Part shown: positions 6,405 to 14,386 of the stretch, piece after piece | Layout: each line of letters begins with the position of its first letter | How positions within the stretch are numbered: the stretch's first letter is position 1 | Assembly: GCA_002372175.1 (NCBI GenBank) | Contig: DFIS01000077.1 | Coordinates: 1 to 37,132, forward strand | DNA from: Solobacterium sp. UBA3691 | GTDB lineage: Bacteria; Bacillota_I; Bacilli_A; Erysipelotrichales; Erysipelotrichaceae | Length of the DNA stretch: 37,132 nucleotides | Reading direction: 5' to 3' | The notes under the pieces: generated by a model | Seen by the model: the letters and a program-made list of their open reading frames with translations, nothing else | Database searches by the model: none | What the model was told of the DNA's origin: nothing | Translations under genes and position numbers: made by a program

Positions 6405-8684
6405 ATGAGCAACAAGAAAAGAAAACTGTCTGCGCGGGGAAGACGTATTATCTCCGCTGCTGTTATTACCTCTGCGGTATTACTCGGTCTCGTTACCGTA
6501 CCGCGTTTTTTTCATGATCATCCGGAGCCTACACCGACACCTGCAGATACTGCTGAGCCATCCCCTTCCGCATCACCTTCAGCCGCACCGGAAGAAACCG
6601 ATAAACCTGTACCGTCCGATGTTCCGCTGATGAGCATCCCCTATTCCAAGGTAGGCTATCAGCCGGCGGAAGCCGATAACACAACACTGTTTGAAAGCGG
6701 CTGGGCAGTCCTGACCGACATGGCGGATGCGACCGTGGATATCTACTACGACAACGCTGTGATCATGGTCAACTACGGCGGTGACAAACCCGAAAGCATC
6801 AACATCCACAGAGATGGTATTCCCTATCCCTCCGGTGCTGATATCTATGTATACTTTGAAGCCTCCTGTGCCATTGACAGAGAGATATCCCTTTCTGCCG
6901 TAGATGCCGATACCGGAGAGATCCTCCACCGGGAGACATATGCGCTCTCAGCAGAGAGAACCGGATATGAATTTACATTTACCTGCGGAAAGAAGAATCT
7001 CTGGAACGGCAGGCTGCAGTTTGATCTCGGGGCGCCGAATACCGATCCGCACTCCATGGTCATCTATTCCCCGCGCATCGTCAACTCAGCTGATCTGACG
7101 ACGGTCAAGACCAACCATATCGGCTATACACGGTACATGCAGAAGCGCTGCACCTTCCCGTATGATGCCGGTGATCTGTTTGATGTCATCGATGCGTCTA
7201 CCGGCAATATCGTCTACAGCGGAGCTATCGTCGGCGGCAATACCGATGACAGCACCGGTGAGAATAACTGCTGGGGTGACTTTACGACCCTGAATGATTC
7301 CGGTGAGTATTATATCCGGGCACAGATCGGTGTCGTCTCCCATCACTTTGTGATCACGGATGATCCCTTCAGCGGTCTGCGCGAAGACGCCCTGAGTATT
7401 CTCTCGCTGCAGCGCTGCGGTACGGATACTTCCTGGTGGGCAGGTGCTATTGGACACGGTGCCTGTCATACGGCTCCGGCAAAGATCTACGGCAGTGAGC
7501 AGACGATCGACGTCAGCGGCGGCTGGCACGATGCCGGAGACTACGGACGCTACATGAAGACCGGTGCCAAGGCTGTATCCGATCTCCTGTTTGCCTACAT
7601 GTATGATCCCGGCAGCTTTAAGGATGAACGCGGTCCCGAAGCCGGCAACGGTGTCCCCGATATTCTGGATGAAGCCCGGTATGAACTGGAGTGGATGTTC
7701 AAGATGCAGGGACCTGACGGCGGCATCTACAATACCGTCATGACATCTTCTTTCCCCGGTACGGTCGATCCCGCAGATGATAACGGTGATCTCGTCGTAC
7801 TGTTTACGGAATCCACATCTACTTCTGACTTTGCCGGAACAATGGCAGCAGCTGCCGAAGTCTTCTGGAAATATGATCCTGAATTCAGCCATAAGTGTTA
7901 TCTCGCATCCCTGGATGCCTATAACTGGCTGATGAGCAATCCTGATCATACAAACTATACAAACCCCGAGGATATTGAAGGCGGTCTGTATCTTGACGAC
8001 AGTGATCTTGACGGCAGATTCTATACATATATGGCACTGTGGAGAAGAACCGGTGATCACGATTATCTGACTCTTGCCAAGGAGCTGTATGCGCAGGATC
8101 CGACCTGTGCCGACGGTATCTCCTGGACCAGCTTCGGCGGCTACGGACGCTATCTGTTCCTTACCGATGCCAGAGGCAAGGATGAAGATCCCGCCTTCTA
8201 TCAGGAGATGAAGAACTCTCTGCTCAGAGAAGCCGATGAACTGATCCGCATGTCAGAAAGCAGCGGCTACCAGACAGCTCTGCATAACTATGCCTGGGGA
8301 AGCAACGGTTCGATCACCGATAACGGTGTTCTGCTGACCATGGCCTATGATGTGACAGGTATACAAAAATACCAGCAGACAGCTGTCGAACAGCTTAACT
8401 ATCTGCTGGGTAAAAACGTGCTTGACCGCAGTTTCATTACAGGATACGGAAGACAGTATCCACATTATGTACACAGCCGTCTGCTGCAGTCACATAAGGC
8501 ATCGGTAAACGGTGCTCTCGTCGGCGGTCCTGATGCCTACCATGAGGATCCGGTGACTGCCGATATCCCGCTGGATACACCGCCGGCACTGAACTACGCG
8601 GATGACAGTGAGAGTTATTCCACCAATGAGATCACGATCTACTGGAACAGTGCTCTGATTCATCTTCTGACCCGTGTCGAATAA
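6405..8684 (+). CDS. Membrane-anchored glycoside hydrolase family 9 (endoglucanase-like)
   Basis: This 759-residue exported enzyme starts with a basic stretch and one hydrophobic helix (about residues 14-33) lacking an obvious cleavage site, so it is probably a signal anchor. A Pro/Thr/Ser/Glu linker (about 38-75) follows, then beta-rich regions with a CelD_N-like Ig-type domain ahead of the GH9 catalytic domain. The GH9 hallmark 'GGWHDAGDYGRYMKTGA' places D376 and D379 as water-positioning and base residues. 'GNGVPDILDEARYELEWMF' follows, and the C-terminal 'STNEITIYWNSAL' places the acid E742. The usual HPHHR segment reads 'YPHYVHSRLL'. The family hydrolyses beta-1,4-glucans with inversion. 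Expression is predicted to be leaderless (TATAAT ends seven bases before ATG 6405). The last 25 bp overlap the convergent SGNH gene. Confidence 0.93.
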   Translation: MSNKKRKLSARGRRIISAAVITSAVLLGLVTVPRFFHDHPEPTPTPADTAEPSPSASPSAAPEETDKPVPSDVPLMSIPYSKVGYQPAEADNTTLFESGWAVLTDMADATVDIYYDNAVIMVNYGGDKPESINIHRDGIPYPSGADIYVYFEASCAIDREISLSAVDADTGEILHRETYALSAERTGYEFTFTCGKKNLWNGRLQFDLGAPNTDPHSMVIYSPRIVNSADLTTVKTNHIGYTRYMQKRCTFPYDAGDLFDVIDASTGNIVYSGAIVGGNTDDSTGENNCWGDFTTLNDSGEYYIRAQIGVVSHHFVITDDPFSGLREDALSILSLQRCGTDTSWWAGAIGHGACHTAPAKIYGSEQTIDVSGGWHDAGDYGRYMKTGAKAVSDLLFAYMYDPGSFKDERGPEAGNGVPDILDEARYELEWMFKMQGPDGGIYNTVMTSSFPGTVDPADDNGDLVVLFTESTSTSDFAGTMAAAAEVFWKYDPEFSHKCYLASLDAYNWLMSNPDHTNYTNPEDIEGGLYLDDSDLDGRFYTYMALWRRTGDHDYLTLAKELYAQDPTCADGISWTSFGGYGRYLFLTDARGKDEDPAFYQEMKNSLLREADELIRMSESSGYQTALHNYAWGSNGSITDNGVLLTMAYDVTGIQKYQQTAVEQLNYLLGKNVLDRSFITGYGRQYPHYVHSRLLQSHKASVNGALVGGPDAYHEDPVTADIPLDTPPALNYADDSESYSTNEITIYWNSALIHLLTRVE

Positions 8685-9388
8685 AGACAGAGCAGTACGA
8701 TCCCGCCAAGACCGGCAAGGACCGCAGGACCTGCAAACGAAGGCGTGCGGTCTTTTTCTTCGGCAGGCGGAGTCGCTTCCGGGGCAGCCTTCATCAGATA
8801 CTCTGCCGTATACTCACCAAGCATCCAGCCTCCCTTATCATCCGGGTGGAAACTGTCTTCGAGAAAATGATTGCCTTCACGCAGAACATTCTCGATTCCT
8901 TCAAGATACCAGGCGCCGTTTCTTTCCGCACCCTGCTTATATGCCTCTCTGACGACTTCCAGCCCCTTCTGCACACCGGGATCATTCAGCCGCCAGCCGT
9001 TCATCCCGATGACGACCTGCGCATTGGGAAACAGCTCCTTCGCACTTGTACAGAATTCATCAACTGCCGCCCCGATCTCTTCGGCACTGTAGTAATGATC
9101 ATTATATCCGCCTTCGACAATGATCCAGCGGAAGTGTCTGGTCTTCTTCCCCGCCGAATCCTGCATCAGGGTCAGAAATGTGATACCGTTACTGTCATTG
9201 ACAAAACCGGTCCCGCCCAGTGCCGCAACTCTGTATTCTTTAATATCTGCCGCATTGACCGCATATGCAGGCCAGCTGCCGGTCTTGACATACGAATCGC
9301 CGATAAAGAGAACACCGCCGAATCTGTCCTTTGCGACAGCCATATTTACGGAAACGAGCAGACTGATCAGCGTATACAGGATCTTCAT
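8660..9388 (-). CDS. Exported SGNH/GDSL-family hydrolase with C-terminal membrane anchor
   Basis: This 242-residue protein begins with a hydrophobic signal-like segment (residues 3-19). The SGNH blocks are visible: 'LFIGDSY' with nucleophile S32, oxyanion Gly in 'ALGGTG' (about 57-61), Asn in 'EGGYND' (N96), and the D-x-x-H pair in 'EDSFHPDDKGG' (D178, H181). A Pro/Glu-rich linker leads to a C-terminal helix (about 220-238) and a TRVRR basic stop, so it should be tethered outside the membrane. Family members deacylate glycans or esters, often removing or moving acetyl groups. It overlaps the upstream gtrA-like gene as ATGA and its 3' end overlaps the convergent GH9 gene, suggesting work on the same surface glycan. 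Confidence 0.85.
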   Translation of the reverse strand: MKILYTLISLLVSVNMAVAKDRFGGVLFIGDSYVKTGSWPAYAVNAADIKEYRVAALGGTGFVNDSNGITFLTLMQDSAGKKTRHFRWIIVEGGYNDHYYSAEEIGAAVDEFCTSAKELFPNAQVVIGMNGWRLNDPGVQKGLEVVREAYKQGAERNGAWYLEGIENVLREGNHFLEDSFHPDDKGGWMLGEYTAEYLMKAAPEATPPAEEKDRTPSFAGPAVLAGLGGIVLLCLYSTRVRR

Positions 9389-9789
9389 GCTTTCTTACCG
9401 AATGTCTTCATGATAAAGGACATGCACAGGAAATTTACCGGAATGTACAGCGGCAGCGAGAGGATCTTGGCAAACATCTTCGGGGCATGGAGCCAGTCCA
9501 CGACGATGATGACCATCAGGGCCGAGATGATGATTCCGGGAATATAGCTCAGCGGGAAAGTGACAGCACTCTTCCAGTTTGGCTTCTGCTTATATGTGAT
9601 CAATGTATTCATGAAGTAGGAACCGACCATCGAGATCACATCACCAAGAATACTGGCAGTACCTACACCAGTATTCAGTTTCACAAACAGCATATACAGT
9701 CCCTGTGATACAAGTGTGTTGATCACACCGATGATACCGAATGTCAGAAACTGCTTTGTAAAGAATTTTTCCTTGATCTTCGTAAACAT
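9385..9789 (-). CDS. GtrA-family membrane protein
   Basis: This 134-residue protein matches GtrA in length and pattern: 'QFLTFGIIGVINTLVSQGLYMLF' near the N terminus, then four predicted helices (about 13-33, 41-61, 75-95 and 100-122), a conserved 'GSYFMNTLITYK' turn and a basic end. GtrA proteins are thought to flip or help move polyprenyl-phosphate-linked sugars across the membrane. The gene has no Shine-Dalgarno site; TATACT ends seven bases before the ATG, so the transcript should be leaderless. It is translationally coupled by ATGA to the SGNH hydrolase downstream and separated from groEL by a terminator. Confidence 0.9.
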   Translation of the reverse strand: MFTKIKEKFFTKQFLTFGIIGVINTLVSQGLYMLFVKLNTGVGTASILGDVISMVGSYFMNTLITYKQKPNWKSAVTFPLSYIPGIIISALMVIIVVDWLHAPKMFAKILSLPLYIPVNFLCMSFIMKTFGKKA

Positions 9790-9796
9790 ATTATTC

Positions 9797-9802
9797 AGTA
9801 TA
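9797..9802 (-). promoter_or_regulatory. -10 box (TATACT) of predicted leaderless gtrA-like gene
   Basis: On the minus strand TATACT is followed by GAATAAT and then ATG at 9789. The seven-base gap and the absence of any purine-rich ribosome site predict a leaderless transcript. Confidence 0.55.
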
Positions 9803-9825
9803 CTATCTTTTGATCAATATGCACA

Positions 9826-9854
9826 GAAAAAGCCATACCTCACGGCATGGCTTT
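9826..9854 (-). terminator. groES-groEL intrinsic terminator
   Basis: Minus-strand AAAGCCAT...ATGGCTTT arms (9854-9847 and 9836-9829) are followed by a T run. It separates groEL from the gtrA-like promoter. Confidence 0.85.
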
Positions 9855-9868
9855 CACTGTCTTAAGAA

Positions 9869-11482
9869 TTAATACTCAGGCATCTGCGGAGCCGGTGCCG
9901 GATTCTTCTCAGGGATCTCAGCAACCGCTGCTTCCGTTGTAATGAACAGACCGGAGATGCTTGCGGCATTCAGCAGAGCAGAACGTGTAACCTTGGCAGG
10001 ATCGATAATGCCCTTCTTGAACATATCTACCCAGACACCGTTTTTAGCGTCAAAGCCAACGTTCTCCTTCTTGGCCATCTGTGCCTCGAAGATCTCAGAA
10101 CCATCATATCCTGCATTCTCAGCAATCTGAATGATCGGCTGTTTCAGGGCTTCCATAACGACATTCATACCCTTCTGAACATCTGTTGTCTCCGACTTCA
10201 TATTCGCCTTGATCGCATTGTAAGCCTTGATCAGAGCGAGACCGCCGCCGGCCACAACACCCTCAGCTACAGCTGCCTTCGTCGCATTCAGAGCATCTTC
10301 GATACGGAGCTTCTTATCCTTTAACTCTGTCTCTGTTGTCGCACCGACCTTGATCACAGCAATACCGTTTGTCAGTTTGCCGAGACGCTCCATCAGTTTC
10401 TTCTTGTCATAGTCAGAAGTTGTATTCTCTGCTGTCTTACGGATCTCAGCAACTCTGGCCTCAACTTCAGCCTTCTTGCCCTTACCGCCGATGATCGTTG
10501 TCTTATCCTTGCCGACGATGACCTTCTTGGCGCTTCCGAGATCGGATACCTTCATCTCTGCGAGGTTGGCATTCAGATCCTTGGCAAAGAATGTAGCACC
10601 TGTTACGGTAGCAATATCACCGAGGTTGTTCTTGGCATTGTCACCGAAGCCCGGAGCTTTTGTGGCAACGACATTGAAGGTGCCTCTGAGCTTGTTGATG
10701 ATCAGGGTGCTCATGACTTCGTTATCGAAATCATCAGCGATGATCAGCAGAGCTCTGTTTGCCTTGACGACTTCTTCCAGTACAGGCAGGATATCCTGGA
10801 TCGTATTGACCTTCTGGTCTGTAACCATGATCAGAGGGTTCTCCATCTCTACTTCCATCTTCTCACGGTCTGTGACCATGTAAGGTGATACATAACCCTT
10901 GTCATACTGCATGCCTTCAGTCATCTCGAGGAAGGTCTCAAAGCTCTGGGACTCATCAACGTTGATGACACCGTCTTTACCGACTTTGTCCATCGCATCC
11001 GCAATGATCTGACCGATCTCTTCGCTGCCGGAAGATACAGTCGCAATGTTACGTACATCAGAAGATGTATTGACTTTATGGGAACTCTTGAGGATCGCTT
11101 CGGCAGCAGCCTTGGCAGCCTTTTCAATACCCTCTCTCATCAGGACAGGGTTAGCACCCTTCTCAACAGCCTTCAGACCGTTGGTGATCATGGACTGAGC
11201 CAGAATCGTCGCTGTTGTTGTACCGTCACCGGCCAGTTCGTTGGTGTTGTTGGCTACTTCATATACCAACTTGGCGCCCATGTTTTCGAACTTGTCTTCC
11301 AGCTCGATCTCCTTGGCGATCGTTACACCGTCGTTGGTGATCAGCGGTGAACCGTATGTCTTCTCCAGGACAACGTTGCGTCCTTTAGGACCTAATGTGA
11401 TCTTGACTGCATCTGCGAGCTTATTTACACCGTCCAGCATCTTCTGCCGGGCTTCACCTGAATACTTGATCTCTTTTGCCAT
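9869..11482 (-). CDS. groL: 60 kDa chaperonin GroEL
   Basis: This is a full-length chaperonin of 537 residues. The ATP-binding 'LGPKGRNVVLEK' and 'ELAGDGTTTATILAQ' blocks, the apical substrate-binding domain and the 'GVVAGGGLALIKA' equatorial segment are all in order. It forms the double-ring folding machine with GroES in the cytoplasm. The start at 11482 follows AAGGAG. It lies 12 bp downstream of groES and shares its CIRCE-controlled promoter. The C terminus ends NPAPAPQMPEY, a Pro-rich tail in place of the common Gly-Gly-Met repeat. A hairpin terminator follows at 9829-9854. Confidence 0.99.
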   Translation of the reverse strand: MAKEIKYSGEARQKMLDGVNKLADAVKITLGPKGRNVVLEKTYGSPLITNDGVTIAKEIELEDKFENMGAKLVYEVANNTNELAGDGTTTATILAQSMITNGLKAVEKGANPVLMREGIEKAAKAAAEAILKSSHKVNTSSDVRNIATVSSGSEEIGQIIADAMDKVGKDGVINVDESQSFETFLEMTEGMQYDKGYVSPYMVTDREKMEVEMENPLIMVTDQKVNTIQDILPVLEEVVKANRALLIIADDFDNEVMSTLIINKLRGTFNVVATKAPGFGDNAKNNLGDIATVTGATFFAKDLNANLAEMKVSDLGSAKKVIVGKDKTTIIGGKGKKAEVEARVAEIRKTAENTTSDYDKKKLMERLGKLTNGIAVIKVGATTETELKDKKLRIEDALNATKAAVAEGVVAGGGLALIKAYNAIKANMKSETTDVQKGMNVVMEALKQPIIQIAENAGYDGSEIFEAQMAKKENVGFDAKNGVWVDMFKKGIIDPAKVTRSALLNAASISGLFITTEAAVAEIPEKNPAPAPQMPEY

Positions 11483-11494
11483 GATTGTCTCTCC

Positions 11495-11779
11495 TTACTC
11501 AACGATTGCCAAAATATCTTCTGCACTGATCAGCAGATAATCCTTCTTCTTATAGGTAACATCTGTACCTGAATACTTCTTGAAAATAACCTTCTGACCC
11601 TTTTCCAGATCGATCTCAACGAGTTTGCCGTCAACGACCTTGCCGGGTCCGACAGCGACTACAACACCGACAGAAGGCTCATCCTTGGCCTCACCAGTGG
11701 TCAGGATAATACCGCTCTCGGTCTTCTTTTCTTCCTTTGCTTTTTCCAGTACTACATAATCGTGTAAAGGTTTTAACAT
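11495..11779 (-). CDS. groS: 10 kDa co-chaperonin GroES
   Basis: This 94-residue protein is the lid of the GroEL cage. It starts 'LKPLHDYVVLEKAKEE', has the mobile loop region 'KTESGIILTTGEAKDEPSVG' (about residues 18-37) that contacts GroEL, and ends with the beta-barrel strands 'KYSGTDVTYKKKDYLLISAEDILAIVE'. The start at 11779 is supported by a perfect GAGGAGG five bases upstream. It is the first gene of a two-gene heat-shock operon with a good vegetative promoter and two CIRCE-like operators just upstream, so HrcA repression is expected. Confidence 0.98.
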   Translation of the reverse strand: MLKPLHDYVVLEKAKEEKKTESGIILTTGEAKDEPSVGVVVAVGPGKVVDGKLVEIDLEKGQKVIFKKYSGTDVTYKKKDYLLISAEDILAIVE

Positions 11780-11792
11780 ATTGCCTCCTCTT

Positions 11793-11819
11793 TTAGCACT
11801 CTGGTAATAACTTTGCTAA
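11793..11819 (-). promoter_or_regulatory. CIRCE-like operator 2 (in the groES leader)
   Basis: In plus-strand reading, TTAGCACTC at 11793-11801 is perfect and CTTTGCTAA at 11811-11819 is a degenerate partner, with exactly nine bases between. It lies just downstream of the predicted transcript start, between promoter and ribosome site. Confidence 0.75.
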
Positions 11820-11827
11820 CACATAAT

Positions 11828-11856
11828 ATTCTATGCAGATTCTATCACTCTGTCAA
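11828..11856 (-). promoter_or_regulatory. groES-groEL vegetative promoter
   Basis: On the minus strand there is a perfect -35 TTGACA (11856-11851), a 17 bp spacer and a -10 TAGAAT (11833-11828). The -35 lies inside the 9-base spacer of the upstream CIRCE-like element, so HrcA bound there would block RNA polymerase. Confidence 0.85.
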
Positions 11857-11868
11857 TAGGAGTGCTAA
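11842..11868 (-). promoter_or_regulatory. CIRCE-like operator 1 (over the -35)
   Basis: CIRCE is TTAGCACTC-N9-GAGTGCTAA, the HrcA binding site. Here, in plus-strand reading, the half at 11842-11850 is CTATCACTC (seven of nine) and the half at 11860-11868 is a perfect GAGTGCTAA, with exactly nine bases between. Confidence 0.8.
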
Positions 11869-11881
11869 ACTCTTTTTTCAA

Positions 11882-11909
11882 GAAAAAGCACCCTTTGCAG
11901 GATGCTTTC
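11882..11909 (-). terminator. Terminator of the zinc-ribbon/TPM operon
   Basis: Minus-strand AAAGCATCC, a short loop, and GGGTGCTTTTTC form a hairpin with one G-U pair and a T run just after the TPM gene stop. Confidence 0.8.
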
Positions 11910-11916
11910 ACAGAGC

Positions 11917-12699
11917 CTAGAAACGATGTCCGCCGCCGCTTCCCGATGAGCCGCCGCCGGAGGATGAGCCGCCGGAAGACCCGCCGGAATAACCACCGGA
12001 GTAGCCGCCCGAAGAGCCTCCGGATGATGAACTGCCGGAATACATCGGTTTGTGACGCTTCTTTTCCGAGATCTTGATGGCCTTCAGTACCGTAACGCTG
12101 AGACCGCCGGCCGTGATCATATCAGACGGAGTGACAGTGTCATCTTCTTTCGGTGAACGGCTCAGGGTCAGAAACAGGAAATTAAGCAGTAACGCTGCCA
12201 GCACAGAGATCAGCAGGTTGGTGATATGCTTCATCGGTCTGGATATCTTTCCGCCTGAAAGCAGAGTTTTCTCCTGGGCAAAGATGTCGGAAGCACAGCG
12301 GTAATAGTCACCGTTTGTGGCATGGCGGTAGCTGTTGTCGGTGATCGCATCGGCATAGGCATTGGTGATCACCTTACTGACAGCACCTTCACTGTGGATA
12401 TAGATGATCCGGTTCTCCATGTCGATCAAAAGGATCGTCCCGCTGTCCGTACCGTAACGCTCATTGTAGAAGCTGCGTGCGGAAGCTGCCGTACTGCCCT
12501 CAAAGTAACCGCTGACAAACATGACATTGCCGTATGATGTAAGCTCACGCATCTTCTGCAGAAGCAGTTTTTCTTCCGCATCCGTAAGCAGATCGGCACG
12601 GTCATCGAGAACCGCCTGATAGCCTTCGGCATGTACAGGCTGTATATGCATAAAACATAACAGACACAGGAAGATGAACAGAATACGCTTAAGCTTCAT
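11917..12699 (-). CDS. TPM-domain (YgcG/YdjH-like) exported membrane protein with Gly/Ser tail
   Basis: This 260-residue protein has a signal peptide (about residues 3-23, ending 'QPVHA'). A TPM domain follows ('LDDRADLLTDAEEKLLLQKMRELTSYGNVMFVSG...YGTDSGTILLIDMENRIIYI'), then one membrane helix (about residues 155-177). A 45-residue tail composed almost only of Gly, Ser and Tyr ends GGGHRF. The layout matches YgcG/YdjH proteins, whose biochemical role is not settled. Start 12699 is chosen because GGAGG lies eight bases upstream; the ATG at 12705 is only two bases from it. It overlaps the zinc-ribbon gene upstream by 11 bp, a pairing like YdjG-YdjH in Bacillus subtilis. A terminator hairpin follows at 11882-11909. 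Confidence 0.87.
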   Translation of the reverse strand: MKLKRILFIFLCLLCFMHIQPVHAEGYQAVLDDRADLLTDAEEKLLLQKMRELTSYGNVMFVSGYFEGSTAASARSFYNERYGTDSGTILLIDMENRIIYIHSEGAVSKVITNAYADAITDNSYRHATNGDYYRCASDIFAQEKTLLSGGKISRPMKHITNLLISVLAALLLNFLFLTLSRSPKEDDTVTPSDMITAGGLSVTVLKAIKISEKKRHKPMYSGSSSSGGSSGGYSGGYSGGSSGGSSSGGGSSGSGGGHRF

Positions 12700-14287
12700 G
12701 TACATCACCTCCCGTGCGGTCAAAGAACGTCGGCAAAGGTCTTGTCGCAAGCAGATTATACTTGCGGATCATACCGATACTGCTTAACAGCACACTGCCG
12801 ATGCACAGGATACAGCCGATATAATACATGTAGTCATGGACCTGCAGTGTATAGAGTACATAGTATCCGTAAAGAATACCGAAAGCTCCGGCCAGGATCT
12901 CGAGGATCACCGATTTCTCACGGATATGCCAGGTAAAGGTCAGCGCCCGCAGAACATTGTATGCGGCAACAGGGAACAGGAAGAAGGACGCAACCTGTGC
13001 CCTTTCATCCGGCATGCCGTCCGCGACCGCATATACACCCCATTCCAGCAGCAGAAGAAAGACCGTTACGACAACTGCAGGAACAGCCCAGGTATTGCGC
13101 ATTCTCCTCCTGCGGATACGTTCCGCTCTTCTCTCCGAGATCTCCGTATCCCTTCCTTCAATGAAATACCCGCGGTCAAAGACATGCGTCTCCCGGTCAT
13201 GGATCTTCTTGGTCTGCCGCTGATACAGCATCATCGCGGCTGTGGAGAGCGTCATACTGAGCAGAAGTGCCGTCGGTGCCGTCATCGAGACAAACAAGGT
13301 CATTAACGCAAAGAGAATGCCTGCCGTTAAAGCAGATACGGCAAAGAACGATCCAAGTGATACCGGTATATCCATGGTGGCTTCCCCGGTCTCTCCGTTC
13401 ATCACCATGTATGCGACCCTGTCCCGCCTGCGCCAGGTCAGAAACCACACCGGCAGATACAAGGCAGCAGTCGCTTCGGCATGCGGCTTCAGCAGTTCTC
13501 TCTGCTTTCGCTTACTGTCAGGCAGGGATACCGTGATATCCTTCTTTCTGCTGAAGGTGTTTTTGATCGCAGATACAGCCTCTTCCACGGCTTTCTCTTC
13601 AGCTTCCTTCCGGTATATTTCAGGATCGACATCCGGTAGATCAGCACAGAAACCAGCCAGATACCCGGGACGGTAATTCCTGATACTTTTCTGCCGGTAC
13701 GGTGCTATGCTTTCGGCAATCGCATCATCAAAGCTGCTGGACGCATCATACGGAAGACCTGTGATCCGGCTGCCGAGGTTCGCTTCGACCCTGAACTCTC
13801 TGGTATAGACATACTCACCGGAGCGTGCGTACGAATAGCCCTTGAGCTTCAGCGGTTCATCGGTAAAGCCTGTCTTCAGCCGCCAGTACGGAATATATAC
13901 ACCCCTGAAATTCTCCAGGAACTCCGCATCCTTCAGCTCTTTCGGCATATACGGTATCTTCTTCACCGTATTTTTGTAGTTATTTATACATGTGCTCTTG
14001 GCTACCTTGAAGGGAATGATCTTCTGGGGATCCAGTTTCTCATGCAGTCTTTCTTCAAGGATCTTCTGGGATCCGCAGTAGCTGCAGAAAGCTACGGCAC
14101 TCTGATCGGGACTGATCAGTCTGGCCCCGCAGTCGGAACAGGTATATACCGACATCGCATCTGCCTGTACACTGTTATCGACCTTGTAGTCTTCCACATT
14201 GATCTCCGAGCGGCAATAGCGGCAGACAAGTTTCTGCTTACCTACGTCAAAAACCAGTGTACCGCCGCAGTTTGGACACTTGAACAT
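12689..14287 (-). CDS. Double zinc-ribbon polytopic membrane protein (YdjG-like)
   Basis: The protein is 532 residues when started at 14287. That ATG is preferred because AAGGAGG abuts the upstream ATG at 14293 with no spacing but sits six bases before this one. Two four-Cys zinc ribbons open the protein: C4/C7/C22/C25 and C50/C53/C68/C71. A soluble domain follows ('IIPFKVAKSTCINNYKNTVKKIPYMP...YIPYWRL') and then about five or six membrane helices from residue 310 onward, separated by an Arg-rich cytoplasmic loop ('RRAERIRRRRMRN'). It resembles YdjG of the B. subtilis ydjFGHI stress locus and is coupled to a TPM-domain protein as there. No PspA or SPFH partner is visible nearby. The role is probably in membrane stress; that is inferred. 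Confidence 0.8.
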   Translation of the reverse strand: MFKCPNCGGTLVFDVGKQKLVCRYCRSEINVEDYKVDNSVQADAMSVYTCSDCGARLISPDQSAVAFCSYCGSQKILEERLHEKLDPQKIIPFKVAKSTCINNYKNTVKKIPYMPKELKDAEFLENFRGVYIPYWRLKTGFTDEPLKLKGYSYARSGEYVYTREFRVEANLGSRITGLPYDASSSFDDAIAESIAPYRQKSIRNYRPGYLAGFCADLPDVDPEIYRKEAEEKAVEEAVSAIKNTFSRKKDITVSLPDSKRKQRELLKPHAEATAALYLPVWFLTWRRRDRVAYMVMNGETGEATMDIPVSLGSFFAVSALTAGILFALMTLFVSMTAPTALLLSMTLSTAAMMLYQRQTKKIHDRETHVFDRGYFIEGRDTEISERRAERIRRRRMRNTWAVPAVVVTVFLLLLEWGVYAVADGMPDERAQVASFFLFPVAAYNVLRALTFTWHIREKSVILEILAGAFGILYGYYVLYTLQVHDYMYYIGCILCIGSVLLSSIGMIRKYNLLATRPLPTFFDRTGGDVHEA

Positions 14288-14324
14288 GGGCATCCTCCTT
14301 CCCGGTGACTTCTGACTTAATTCT

Positions 14325-14330
14325 ATTATA
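14325..14330 (-). promoter_or_regulatory. -10 box of the zinc-ribbon/TPM operon
   Basis: A perfect TATAAT on the minus strand lies about 38 bases upstream of ATG 14287, leaving a leader of about 30 bases that contains AAGGAGG. No clear -35 is seen. Confidence 0.5.
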
Positions 14331-14356
14331 TCCGGGTCATTTCTGTGAACATCCCA

Positions 14357-14382
14357 TGCAAAAACAGGCCGAAGCCTGTTTC
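14357..14382 (-). terminator. Terminator of the MBL/dehydrogenase operon
   Basis: Minus-strand AAACAGGC-TTCG-GCCTGTTTTTG is a perfect eight-pair stem with a stable tetraloop and a short T run, five bases after the dehydrogenase stop. Confidence 0.88.
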
Positions 14383-14386
14383 TGTA

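Noticed and set aside
7086..8060. Minus-strand open frame inside the GH9 gene
   Set aside because: It overlaps the GH9 catalytic motifs, which are unmistakable on the plus strand.
11930..12040. GC-rich repetitive DNA that could look like a microsatellite or CRISPR-like tract
   Set aside because: It encodes the Gly/Ser tail of the TPM protein in frame, with no regular repeat-spacer structure.
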